Origin: Bacteroidales bacterium UBA2714
Lineage (GTDB): Bacteria > Bacteroidota > Bacteroidia > Bacteroidales > P3
DNA length: 23,405 nucleotides
Reading direction: 5' to 3'
Assembly (NCBI GenBank): GCA_002354035.1
Contig: DEKU01000003.1
Coordinates: forward strand, 1,580-24,984
Shown: positions 9,653 to 16,929 of the stretch, in pieces
Position numbering within the stretch: position 1 is the first letter of the stretch
Layout: the number at the start of each line of letters is the position of its first letter
Made by a program: the position numbers and the translations under genes
The notes under the pieces: model-generated
What the model was told of the DNA's origin: nothing
What the model saw: the letters and a program-made list of their open reading frames with translations, nothing else
Databases searched by the model: none

Positions 9653-11086
9653 TTATTCGCAATAGACAGCTGATTCTTGATCCATCGTTGCTCTCTTTAT
9701 TCTCACCTCTGAGCCCTGGAATGATTCCGGATTAAACGTTACTGAGAAGTCTTCCATATCTCCGTCAACTTCCTCGATGATAGGGATGAATGTGGGGGTA
9801 CAGTTTGTATGATTTTGTTCGAAATAAGTATGCATTAATATACTGCTTATAGGGTTTACTCCACAGGAAGTAAACAGGTGTGCATAATTGTAACTTTTGT
9901 CAATGGAGTGTTGCCATACTTTTGATCCCGTATAGTATGTTGTTCTTTGTAAAGTGGATGGGTTTAGGGTCATAGTCATGCTTTCGAGAGTGCCATCCAT
10001 GGGATTGTCATAATCGTAAAGCATTAATATGTTGTTGGAGTCTTTGTCGTAGCGAAGATCACGAACGGCCCATTTCCTGTTCAGAAAGGAGCTATAAGGG
10101 AAATATAAATTTCTTATTGGATTCATTGGACTCATCGGATACGGAGCAGCAAATAGGGTTGCAGCAGATATGGTTTTTATTGTCGAGCCATATTCTGGTC
10201 CTGTCGTCCTTTGAACTCTGCTCATACACGCTATGGCAAAGTCGTCTTCGGTAAGGCGGGTACACCATACTGGATGTTCTCCATCCCTCTCCCCCAAAAC
10301 GGAATAATTGTTTTGAGAATTAGTGTAACAAAAAAGCCTACAACAGTAGGAAGGGAATCCCAAAGAGAATAAAAGAAAATCTAATGAGTTTGTGGGAATA
10401 GGGAAGACTGCTATATAAATTCCTGCACTACTATGCTTATGACCGGCGAAAACAATATAGTTGTCGGTAACGGCGACATCGTCAGGGTGGAAAATGTTGT
10501 TCCTGTCAACCATGACGTTGTCGTGGTTGATGATATGTAGATACCAGCTGCTGCTTGAATGTGGCGAAATAGCGTCGGCCATGACTTTCTTCACTGTATC
10601 AGAAGGGAAAAACAAATCACATACCATTACCACGTGAACACAAAAAGAATTGTGGATGACTTCAAGGCGCTTAGGGAGCAAATAATGTCCTGGATATATA
10701 GAGAAAACTGCGAATCTTGCAAAGTATTCAAAAACACTCGAATTGTTCATCTCATTTATATTAAAGTGACCCACAATTGCCTCGTTAGTATTCCGATCAA
10801 TGCCACAGTAGTAAAGAGTATCATCGACGATTTCCATATCCTTCACCTCAATATGCGTGAGAAACTTTGTATGATAATCCCCCTCTGAGTTGGTGAGCAA
10901 AAAATAATTGCCATTCGGAGTTTGAGAATAAACGACATACAATTGCTCATTCCACTGTCGGACGATTGAAGTATCGGAAAACTCACCGTTGTAATGTTTT
11001 ATTCCATAAAATTGTGCGAAGAGGCCGTTAAAAGATGCCAAACATAGTATAAAAATGATGGCTTTTGTGTGTTTTGTGTGTTTCAT
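9653..11086 (-). CDS. Exported protein of unknown function
   Basis: A 477-residue protein with a clear signal peptide (basic MKHTKHTK start, hydrophobic AIIFILCLASFNGLFA, cleavage before QFYG). The mature part has many short Tyr/Phe-rich beta-strand-like segments spaced as in a beta-propeller or lectin-like repeat fold, but I recognise no family. It is the promoter-proximal gene of a likely two-gene unit with the T9SS cargo gene 32 bases downstream. Unlike that neighbour it has no sorting domain: it ends in QESAVYCE and a TAA. It is AT-rich compared with most of the window. It may be periplasmic, a lipid-free outer-membrane-associated protein, or a cargo relative that has lost its C-terminal domain. 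Confidence 0.7.
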   Translation of the reverse strand: MKHTKHTKAIIFILCLASFNGLFAQFYGIKHYNGEFSDTSIVRQWNEQLYVVYSQTPNGNYFLLTNSEGDYHTKFLTHIEVKDMEIVDDTLYYCGIDRNTNEAIVGHFNINEMNNSSVFEYFARFAVFSIYPGHYLLPKRLEVIHNSFCVHVVMVCDLFFPSDTVKKVMADAISPHSSSSWYLHIINHDNVMVDRNNIFHPDDVAVTDNYIVFAGHKHSSAGIYIAVFPIPTNSLDFLLFSLGFPSYCCRLFCYTNSQNNYSVLGERDGEHPVWCTRLTEDDFAIACMSRVQRTTGPEYGSTIKTISAATLFAAPYPMSPMNPIRNLYFPYSSFLNRKWAVRDLRYDKDSNNILMLYDYDNPMDGTLESMTMTLNPSTLQRTTYYTGSKVWQHSIDKSYNYAHLFTSCGVNPISSILMHTYFEQNHTNCTPTFIPIIEEVDGDMEDFSVTFNPESFQGSEVRIKRATMDQESAVYCE

Positions 11087-11159
11087 GACGATGTTGTTTT
11101 ATTGTTATTTGATTGATTGATATATGTTTGTGTTTTTCTGTTTCCGCTTTTCATCTTTA

Positions 11160-11188
11160 CAAATATACATTTTTTTTAAAAATTACAA
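11160..11188 (-). promoter_or_regulatory. Bacteroidetes-type promoter for the secreted-protein operon
   Basis: On the minus strand a perfect -7 element TATATTTG (11160-11167) lies 18 bases downstream of a TTG -33 element (11186-11188). A start near 11153 gives a leader of about 67 bases to the ATG at 11086. No second -7 element is visible in the 32 bases between the two genes, which supports a single transcript. Confidence 0.65.
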
Positions 11189-11609
11189 CTTTTTTCTTAT
11201 GCAAAACGTGTCAACAAGTGGGATGAGAGGGCGTACAGGGTTGATTGGGTGGGCAATGGGATGCCCAATGGCCGACAATCCGAACAGGGCTTTCGGCGGT
11301 CCAGTCATGTCGCCTTTCCCCCTCTTTGTTTGATTGTTATTCGTTGCTTACCCTGCATTTCATTTCTTGCAAAGAGATAATCAAGAAAATAAATGCAAAT
11401 AAAATATAAATAAAATGTTGTGTAAGATGCGGACTTGGTGACAAGGCGGAGGAGTGGAGACGAGTGGTGGCAAGAGCAGCGTTCGCCGCCACAGCCGAAC
11501 CCACCGGGGGCTTGCCGCCGCGGTCCGGGGGCAGGGTATGGGCCGAGGCGGAGGGTGAGGGCGCGACGACGAAAAAAATGAAAAAGGGGTCTGTTTGAAA
11601 AAAAATGCG
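11189..11609. other. Divergent intergenic region, no gene seen
   Basis: This stretch lies between the minus-strand secreted-protein operon and dnaX. It is a composite: AT-rich flanks around a GC-rich block at about 11440-11570. I see no convincing coding frame; open frames crossing it have proline/arginine-rich translations typical of GC-rich noncoding DNA. The GC-rich block contains a stem-loop at 11464-11492 that resembles one at 15782-15809. A small RNA is possible, but nothing identifies a known class. Confidence 0.5.
11464..11492. repeat. Stem-loop, copy 1 of a possible dispersed intergenic element
   Basis: GTGGTGGC (11464-11471) pairs with GCCGCCAC (11485-11492) through one G-U pair, around a 13-base loop. 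The loop and right arm closely resemble those at 15782-15809: both read AG(C/T)AG followed shortly by TCGCCGCCAC. No U-tract follows, so it is not a typical terminator. Confidence 0.4.
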
Positions 11610-11617
11610 TATCTTTG
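11610..11617 (+). promoter_or_regulatory. Promoter -7 element for dnaX
   Basis: TATCTTTG is a perfect TAnnTTTG match, 24 bases before the ATG at 11642, giving a short leader of roughly 18 bases. No good TTG -33 element is found at the usual spacing. The 14-base string CGTATCTTTGCAAA around it is identical at 19032-19045, upstream of the GH25-fold gene. The element overlaps an in-frame TTG at 11615, so that TTG cannot be the start codon if this promoter is used. Confidence 0.6.
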
Positions 11618-11641
11618 CAAAGAAATATTGTGGATAGAAAA

Positions 11642-12742
11642 ATGGAAAACTTCATAGTATCAGCACGTAAATACCGTCCGACCACATTTGACAGTGTGGT
11701 GGGGCAACGGCATATCACCACTACGCTGAAGAATGCCATACGCACTGGTCAGCTGGCCCAGGCCTTTCTGTTCTGCGGTCCGCGCGGAGTGGGCAAGACC
11801 ACCTGCGCCCGCATTCTGGCCAAGACCATCAACTGCACCAATCTCACCGCCGACACGGAGGCCTGCGGGCAGTGCGAGAGCTGCCGCAGCTTTGCCGACG
11901 GGGGTTCGATGAACATTTTTGAGTTGGACGCGGCTTCGCACAACAGTGTGGACGACATCCGCGAGCTGGTGCGCCAGGTGGGCATCCCGCCGCAGACGGG
12001 CCGCTACAAGGTGTACATCATAGACGAGGTGCACATGCTATCGCCCGCGGCGTTCAACGCTTTCCTCAAAACCCTTGAGGAGCCTCCCGCCTATGCCAAG
12101 TTTATTCTGGCCACTACCGAGAAGCACAAAATCCTGCCAACCATCCTGTCGCGGTGCCAGGTGTTTGATTTCAAGCGCATACAGGCCGAGGACATCGTGG
12201 CCCATCTGAAGGGCATTGCCGAGAAGGAGGGGGTGAGCTATGAAGAGGAGTCGCTCCACATCATTGCCCGCAAGGCCGAGGGAGGGCTGCGCGACGCGCT
12301 GTCCACCTTCGACCAGTTGGTGAGTTTCACGCAGGGCAACTTGACACGCCAATTGTGCAACGAGAATCTGAACCTGCTGGATGCCGACTATTATTTCCGG
12401 CTGGTGGACTATTTCCGCGCGGGCGATTTGTCGAACACGTTGCTGCTGTATCAGGAGGTGATAGAGAAGGGGTTCGAGGGGCAGCACTTTATAACAGGGC
12501 TGAGCGAGCATCTGCGCAACCTGATGGTGAGCCTGGACCCCGCCACCCACAAGCTGATGGAGGTGGGCGAGGCGCTGCGCGCCCGCTACGGGCAGCAGGC
12601 GGCGGCCTGCGGGCTGGCGCTGCTGCTGCGCTGGCTGGACATTTCGAGCGACTATGAATACCGCTACAAGGAGGCGGGCAACAAGCGCCTGTTTATCGAG
12701 GTGGGGCTGATGAAACTGGCCACGGCCATCACCAACCCTTAG
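11642..12742 (+). CDS. dnaX: DNA polymerase III clamp-loader subunit, gamma-like part of dnaX (ends at in-frame TAG)
   Basis: A 366-residue ATPase of the clamp loader, which opens the sliding clamp and sets it on primed DNA. Visible motifs: start MENFIVSARKYRP; Walker A GPRGVGKT (46-53); zinc-binding cysteines 65, 75, 78 and 81; Walker B DEVH (128-131); sensor 1 ATTEKHK (157-163); arginine-finger SRC (170-172). Domain III, the helical collar that holds the pentamer, fills the rest and ends at RLFIEVGLMKLATAITNP. An amber codon (12740-12742) follows directly. The same frame then stays open to 13369 and encodes the linker and tau C-terminal domain. The product is thus a complete domain I-III protein, equivalent to a minimal gamma subunit. 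The ATG at 11642 is chosen over the TTG at 11615 by family start and promoter position. Confidence 0.92.
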   Translation: MENFIVSARKYRPTTFDSVVGQRHITTTLKNAIRTGQLAQAFLFCGPRGVGKTTCARILAKTINCTNLTADTEACGQCESCRSFADGGSMNIFELDAASHNSVDDIRELVRQVGIPPQTGRYKVYIIDEVHMLSPAAFNAFLKTLEEPPAYAKFILATTEKHKILPTILSRCQVFDFKRIQAEDIVAHLKGIAEKEGVSYEEESLHIIARKAEGGLRDALSTFDQLVSFTQGNLTRQLCNENLNLLDADYYFRLVDYFRAGDLSNTLLLYQEVIEKGFEGQHFITGLSEHLRNLMVSLDPATHKLMEVGEALRARYGQQAAACGLALLLRWLDISSDYEYRYKEAGNKRLFIEVGLMKLATAITNP

Positions 12743-13369
12743 ATTGCAAGGTCGCCCAAGGCGGAGCACGGCCCCACGACAACTCCCGCAGCCACCCCGG
12801 TGGCTGAGGCGGGAGGGGATGCGGCGCAGCCTGCGGGCGGCACACCCCAGCCTCCGGCCCCCGTGGCCCCGGCGGCGGCTCCCGCCCCGCAGCGGCAGCC
12901 GGTGGGGCGGGTGCACCGGCTGGGCGGCATCAACATCAAGCCATCCGAGGCAGTGCCCACGGCCGATGTGGCGCAACTGGTGAAGGGCGAGGAGCAGCAG
13001 GAGCTGCCTCCGTTGGAACTGGAGATGCTGAAACCTTGGTGGGCGGAGGCGTTGCAGAAGCTGAAGGCCGAGCAGCCCAAGCTGGCCGAAAGCCTTGGCA
13101 GCCGCGAACTGAAGGTGGACGGAAAGGACCACTTTGTCATTCTGGTGCCCAACGCGTATAACGAGGCCGAGATTAAGCCCTACCTGGTGGGGCTGCTGGA
13201 GACGCTGCGCAGGTTGAGCGGCCGCAGGATGCTCAATTGCAGCATTGAGATTGTGTATGAGGAGAAGGCGGCGGTCATCTATTCGCCCCGCGACAAGTAT
13301 GATGCCCTGTCGGCCAAGAATCCGGCTCTCAACACGTTCAAAGTGCTGTTTCCGGAAGTGGACTATTGA
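12743..13369 (+). CDS. dnaX: tau-specific C-terminal part of DnaX, in frame after the TAG
   Basis: These 208 codons continue the dnaX frame without shift. The first ~70 residues are a Pro/Ala/Gln/Gly-rich linker. From about LPPLELEMLKPWWAEAL the sequence is the conserved C-terminal domain of Bacteroidetes DnaX, ending SAKNPALNTFKVLFPEVDY and TGA. In tau this region contacts the polymerase alpha subunit and the helicase. How it is expressed is unclear. Readthrough of the TAG would give a 575-residue tau. Independent initiation is possible at ATT 12743 or GTG 12800, but neither has a clear ribosome-binding site. A perfect 7-bp hairpin (12789-12806) covers the GTG. If the TAG is a sequencing error or recent mutation, dnaX is simply one 1728-base gene. 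The intact frame and domain argue against long-standing decay. Confidence 0.8.
   Translation: MARSPKAEHGPTTTPAATPVAEAGGDAAQPAGGTPQPPAPVAPAAAPAPQRQPVGRVHRLGGINIKPSEAVPTADVAQLVKGEEQQELPPLELEMLKPWWAEALQKLKAEQPKLAESLGSRELKVDGKDHFVILVPNAYNEAEIKPYLVGLLETLRRLSGRRMLNCSIEIVYEEKAAVIYSPRDKYDALSAKNPALNTFKVLFPEVDY
12789..12806 (+). promoter_or_regulatory. Hairpin 46 bases after the dnaX TAG
   Basis: CAGCCAC (12789-12795) pairs perfectly with GTGGCTG (12800-12806) around a CCCG loop. It lies inside the open frame downstream of the in-frame amber codon and contains the only nearby GTG start candidate (12800). It could hide that start in mRNA or merely reflect GC-rich sequence. The distance is longer than usual for stimulators of stop-codon readthrough. 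Confidence 0.35.
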
Positions 13370-13610
13370 GGCCGGAAGGGAGATTGAGGCTTTGGCTATG
13401 GTCAAAACTACATAAAAGAGTAACAGAAAGAGGTATAGAAATATTAGGAGAAATGATGGTCGGCGCCAGGCATAGTATGGACAGAGTGGCCCTCCGGACG
13501 GAAAGCGGGAGGGCACTACCGTGCCATTGCGCGGCATGCTGTGTGTGCCGGGGCAGCCGACTGGCCATGGTGGCCTGTCAAAACATTTATAACATTAACA
13601 CTGAACGACC

Positions 13611-14879
13611 ATGACCTTTATTTTTCTTGGAGTATTGATTTTCTGCGCGCACCTGTTCAACGCCTGGTTCAGCCGCCGCCGCATACCCGATGTGCTGCTG
13701 ATGATGTTGATAGGCATACTGGTGGGGCCGGTGGCGGGCTGGATAACGCCGTCGCATTTGGAGGAGGTGGGGCCAGTGCTGGCTTCGCTGACCTTGCTGT
13801 TCATCTTGTTCGACAGCGGCATCGACATGCGTATCGATTTGATACGGCGCTATTGGAGCGGGGTGGTGCAGGTGACGCTGCTTTCGTTTGTGGCGTCGAT
13901 GGCTGCGGTGACGCTGATAGCATACTTTGCTGTGGGGTTGGAGCTGCAGGCCAGCATGATGCTGGGTTCGATGGTGGGAGGCACGGCGGCGGCCATTGTC
14001 ATCCCGCTGGTGAAGCAGATGCGCGTCAGCGACAAGACGCGGGTGACGCTGACGCTGGAGTCGGCCATCTCGGGGGTGCTGTGCATTGTGATTGCCTTGG
14101 CGTTTATCGAGGGCTACAAGCTCGGCAATGTCAGCATAGGGTCGATGCTGGGACGTGTGCTGGCCTCGATATTGATGGCGCTGATTATCGGAGTGGTGGG
14201 TGGCATATTGTGGTCGTCGTTCATGGACCGTGTGCGCAAGCTGCAAAACTCCATGTTTCTGACTCCGGCATTTGTGTTTGTGATATACGGTGTGACCGAG
14301 CTGCTGGGGTATAGCGGCGCCATTGCCACACTGTCGTTCGGCCTGGTGCTGGGCAATCCGGAGTATTTCGAGATGTCGTTTCTGAAAAAACTTCATCTCA
14401 ACGACATGACTCCGCTGGAGGAGAACGAGAAGAGTTTCTTTAAGGAGTTTGTCTTTATACTGAAGACATACTTTTTTGTCTATATCGGCATCTGTATTCC
14501 TTTCACCAACCCTACGGCGTTGGTCTATGGACTGGTGATAGCGGCAGCGTTGTTTGTGGTGCGTTTCGGGTTGGTGGCGCTGGTGGGGCGGAGAAACACT
14601 CCCGACGACCGCCTCACGGTGTCGATGATGATACCCAAGGGATTGGTGTCGGCGGTGCTGGCCTCGATGCCCGAGCAGGTGAACACGGCCGCGGGCTATA
14701 CGGTGGTGCCGGGAGCAGCAACAATAAAGCATATAACCTATTCTGTCATCTTCTGTTCCATAATCATCTGCTCGCTGCTGGTGCTGCTGAGCAGCAAGCG
14801 GTTGGTGAAGTCGGCCGCCGAGGTGGAGCAGACGGGGGCGGAACCAAACATAATGCAGCATGAGGATAGCGTTCAGTAA
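13611..14879 (+). CDS. CPA1-type cation/proton antiporter family membrane protein
   Basis: A 422-residue inner-membrane protein with about 12 hydrophobic segments and the overall pattern of the Na+/H+ exchanger family. It has FDSGIDMRIDL after the third segment, GGTAAAIVIP in the middle, and a C-terminal membrane segment before a short polar tail. Family members exchange Na+ or K+ for H+. In active members a conserved ES..ND motif carries the ion-binding Asp. Here the matching motif reads ESAISG (150-155), with Gly155 (codon GGG) where Asp is expected, so transport activity is doubtful or uses other residues. Its last 20 bases overlap dapF, pointing to translational coupling. The ATG at 13611 follows an AT-rich stretch; no clear promoter is visible in the 241 bases after dnaX. 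Family call is good; substrate is unknown. Confidence 0.82.
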   Translation: MTFIFLGVLIFCAHLFNAWFSRRRIPDVLLMMLIGILVGPVAGWITPSHLEEVGPVLASLTLLFILFDSGIDMRIDLIRRYWSGVVQVTLLSFVASMAAVTLIAYFAVGLELQASMMLGSMVGGTAAAIVIPLVKQMRVSDKTRVTLTLESAISGVLCIVIALAFIEGYKLGNVSIGSMLGRVLASILMALIIGVVGGILWSSFMDRVRKLQNSMFLTPAFVFVIYGVTELLGYSGAIATLSFGLVLGNPEYFEMSFLKKLHLNDMTPLEENEKSFFKEFVFILKTYFFVYIGICIPFTNPTALVYGLVIAAALFVVRFGLVALVGRRNTPDDRLTVSMMIPKGLVSAVLASMPEQVNTAAGYTVVPGAATIKHITYSVIFCSIIICSLLVLLSSKRLVKSAAEVEQTGAEPNIMQHEDSVQ

Positions 14880-15657
14880 ATACGACGGTGCAGGGAATGA
14901 TTTTGTGGTGATAGACAACCGCAGGGGCGAAGTGGCCCTCGATGCGGCCAGGATAGCCCATATCTGCCACCGCCGCAAGGGAGTGGGGGCCGACGGCTTG
15001 ATGCTGTTGGGTCCGGGTGCCGGGGGATATGATTTTGCCATGAAGTACTTCAACGCCGACGGCTATGCGGCCGACATGTGCGGCAACGGGGGTCGCTGTA
15101 TAGCGGCTTTTGCTTTCGGCTTGGGGATAGGGACCGGAGAGGGGGATTCGAAGAGGGTGCATTTCACGGCCGATGATGGTCCCCACGAGGCGTGGCTGGT
15201 GGAGTGGGACGCGGAGCAGAGGTGTGGCACGGTGACCATCGGGATGCGCGATGTGGAGAGAGCGGGGGTGAGACGCTGCATGGAGGGCTGGCTGTTGAAC
15301 ACGGGAGTGCCTCACTATGTGGAGCGGGTGCAGGATTTGGCTCGTTTCGATGTGGTGGGAGAGGGGCGCCGCATACGCCATCTGCTACAACTGGGTCCGG
15401 CCGGAGCCAATGTGAACTTTGTGGAAGAGACGGCGGACGGACGGCTGATGGTGCGCACATACGAGCGCGGAGTGGAGGACGAGACCTGGGCTTGCGGCAC
15501 GGGTGTGACAGCCTGCGCCCTCGTTACGGGCATGAGGCATCTGCGTACCCGTGGGGGCGATTTTGAGGTGGATTTTTGTCCTTCGGACTCGGCATATACC
15601 GATGTGCGGCTGACGGGGCCCGTCTCGCTCAACTTTGAAGGGACAATTGAGGTTTGA
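14860..15657 (+). CDS. dapF: Diaminopimelate epimerase
   Basis: A 265-residue cytoplasmic enzyme converting LL-diaminopimelate to meso-diaminopimelate, the direct precursor of lysine and of the peptidoglycan cross-link residue. It works without cofactor through two cysteines acting as base and acid. Both are present: Cys74 in DMCGNGGRC and Cys212 in WACGTGVTAC. The N-terminal FSKYDGAGNDFVVIDN and the VNFVEE and YERGVEDET motifs are also typical. Length is close to the usual ~270. The ATG at 14860 lies inside the end of the antiporter gene (20-base overlap), so ribosomes finishing the antiporter could start here. The gene that often accompanies dapF in this phylum (LL-DAP aminotransferase) is not in the window. 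Confidence 0.96.
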   Translation: MRIAFSKYDGAGNDFVVIDNRRGEVALDAARIAHICHRRKGVGADGLMLLGPGAGGYDFAMKYFNADGYAADMCGNGGRCIAAFAFGLGIGTGEGDSKRVHFTADDGPHEAWLVEWDAEQRCGTVTIGMRDVERAGVRRCMEGWLLNTGVPHYVERVQDLARFDVVGEGRRIRHLLQLGPAGANVNFVEETADGRLMVRTYERGVEDETWACGTGVTACALVTGMRHLRTRGGDFEVDFCPSDSAYTDVRLTGPVSLNFEGTIEV

Positions 15658-15861
15658 CCGACAGCCGACAGCCGTCTCACGACCGACGGCACTGTGTGCT
15701 CCGGCTCTCGAACCGGCGGCACAGAAAGGGCCGGCGTGGGCCTGAGCAGGGCTGAGGAAGCTGAGAACGGAATGACTGGCAGTGGCGGACGGAGTAGGCT
15801 CGCCGCCACCGACAGGAAACGATAGATGACAATGATTGAGCCTACCTAAAAATGACAAACG
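15658..15861. other. Intergenic region with several GC-rich hairpins
   Basis: Between dapF and the glycosyltransferase there is no recognisable gene. It holds a 6-bp stem GCCGTC/GACGGC (15671-15690), an imperfect stem around two CCGG arms (about 15696-15722), and the stem-loop at 15782-15809. None is followed by a T-tract, so none is called as a terminator. No -7 element is seen. Confidence 0.4.
15782..15809. repeat. Stem-loop, copy 2 of a possible dispersed intergenic element
   Basis: GTGGCGG (15782-15788) pairs with CCGCCAC (15803-15809) around a 14-base loop. Arms, spacing and the run TCGCCGCCAC match the stem-loop at 11464-11492. Two copies in two unrelated intergenic regions suggest a small dispersed element, but chance cannot be excluded in GC-rich DNA. 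Confidence 0.4.
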
Positions 15862-16845
15862 ATGATAGTAAGATCCGATGAGTTTTTGACCAACCCGGTG
15901 GTGACATGCTCGATTGTGTCGTATAACCAGAAGCAGTGGATAGGGCAGTGTATTGAGGGGATTTTGGCGCAGAAGTTCGACCTGCCGTATACGATAGTGA
16001 TCAGCGACGACTGCTCGACCGACGGCACACAGGAGGTGCTGAAGGAATACCAGGCGCGGTATCCGGACAGAATCAAGCTGGTGCTGAATGAGAAGAACTG
16101 TGGGGTCGGTCCCAACTGGGCCAAGAGCTGCAAGGCAATGGAGGGCGGCGAATATATAGCTTTCTGCGACGGAGATGATTTCTGGTCGCTGCCTGAGAAG
16201 CTGCAAATCCAGTACGACTATATGCGGGCGCACCCCGAATGCGTGGGGATGACCACGGGTTGCGACAAGCTGGACGCAGACGGAGTGCTGCACTGCGACC
16301 ACTCAAAGTATGGCGAAAACCCGCAGCCCCAAGTCATTACTCAGCGGCAGCTGTGGGAGAGGTTTTCCAATATCAATATCTGCGGGGCTTTCTTCAGAAA
16401 AGATTTGTTCGACAAGCATGTCCCGCTGGACGCTTATATCGAGCAGGAGTTTCCCGTTCAGGATTGGCCTACGATGCTGGTGATGGCGGCGTACGGCGAA
16501 ATTCATTTTCTCCCCATCTTTTCGTTCACCTACCGCTTGGGGCATGTGTCGGAGTCGCACCCTTCGGACATCAACAAGCTGGAACGCAAGATGCAGCGCG
16601 GCACCAATATGTACAACTATCTGCACACCCTCTTTCCCGACTTACCCTATAAGGAGACGAACTATGAGGAGTATGCCAGCAATGTGCTGCTGCAATTCAG
16701 CATAAAGACGGGCAACTATGCCAAAGCGAAGCAGTATGCACAGCGGTGCGGCAAGCGGACGCTGCGCGAGCGGTGCTGCTCCAACTATGTCACCTTCCAG
16801 ATGTACAGATGGCTCAAGAAGATGTCGAACCGTGTGCGCAAATAG
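15862..16845 (+). CDS. Family 2 glycosyltransferase
   Basis: A 327-residue cytoplasmic or membrane-associated enzyme that transfers a sugar from a nucleotide-sugar to a glycan acceptor. The N-terminal GT-A fold is clear: VVTCSIVSYNQKQWI at the first strand, VISDDCSTDGT (nucleotide binding, Asp49-Asp50), and the metal-binding FCDGDDFW (103-106), followed by PEKLQ. The C-terminal third is helical and basic, ending MSNRVRK. There are no membrane helices, so it is not a processive polysaccharide synthase. It stands alone rather than in a polysaccharide cluster, so the acceptor (lipopolysaccharide, capsule or glycoprotein) cannot be told. It ends in TAG, 84 bases before ligA. Confidence 0.88.
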   Translation: MIVRSDEFLTNPVVTCSIVSYNQKQWIGQCIEGILAQKFDLPYTIVISDDCSTDGTQEVLKEYQARYPDRIKLVLNEKNCGVGPNWAKSCKAMEGGEYIAFCDGDDFWSLPEKLQIQYDYMRAHPECVGMTTGCDKLDADGVLHCDHSKYGENPQPQVITQRQLWERFSNINICGAFFRKDLFDKHVPLDAYIEQEFPVQDWPTMLVMAAYGEIHFLPIFSFTYRLGHVSESHPSDINKLERKMQRGTNMYNYLHTLFPDLPYKETNYEEYASNVLLQFSIKTGNYAKAKQYAQRCGKRTLRERCCSNYVTFQMYRWLKKMSNRVRK

Positions 16846-16929
16846 GCACGGCGGTGGCGGCAGGTACACTGTTGGATAAAAAAAATGTAGACACAACCCC
16901 TTAAAGAAAAAAGAAAGGCAACGCAGGCA

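Noticed and set aside
11305..11745. Minus-strand 146-codon frame crossing the dnaX start
   Set aside because: It overlaps the dnaX promoter and start antisense, and its middle is an Arg/Pro/Gly-rich reading of the GC-rich intergenic block.
12740..12742. Genome-wide reassignment of TAG to an amino acid
   Set aside because: TAG is a proper end for other genes here, including the T9SS protein that ends exactly at its sorting-domain terminus.
11642..13369. E. coli-style -1 frameshift site for gamma/tau in dnaX
   Set aside because: No A-rich slippery heptamer is seen near the stop, and the sequence downstream of the TAG is in the same frame, so no shift is needed.
13489..13514. 7-bp stem-loop GCCCTCC/GGAGGGC after dnaX, as a terminator
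   Set aside because: It has a 12-base loop and no T-tract on either strand, so evidence for termination is too weak.
12038..13537. Minus-strand open frame of 499 codons opposite dnaX
   Set aside because: Antisense shadow; Leu/Gln/Arg/His-rich, and the plus strand codes for conserved DnaX domains.
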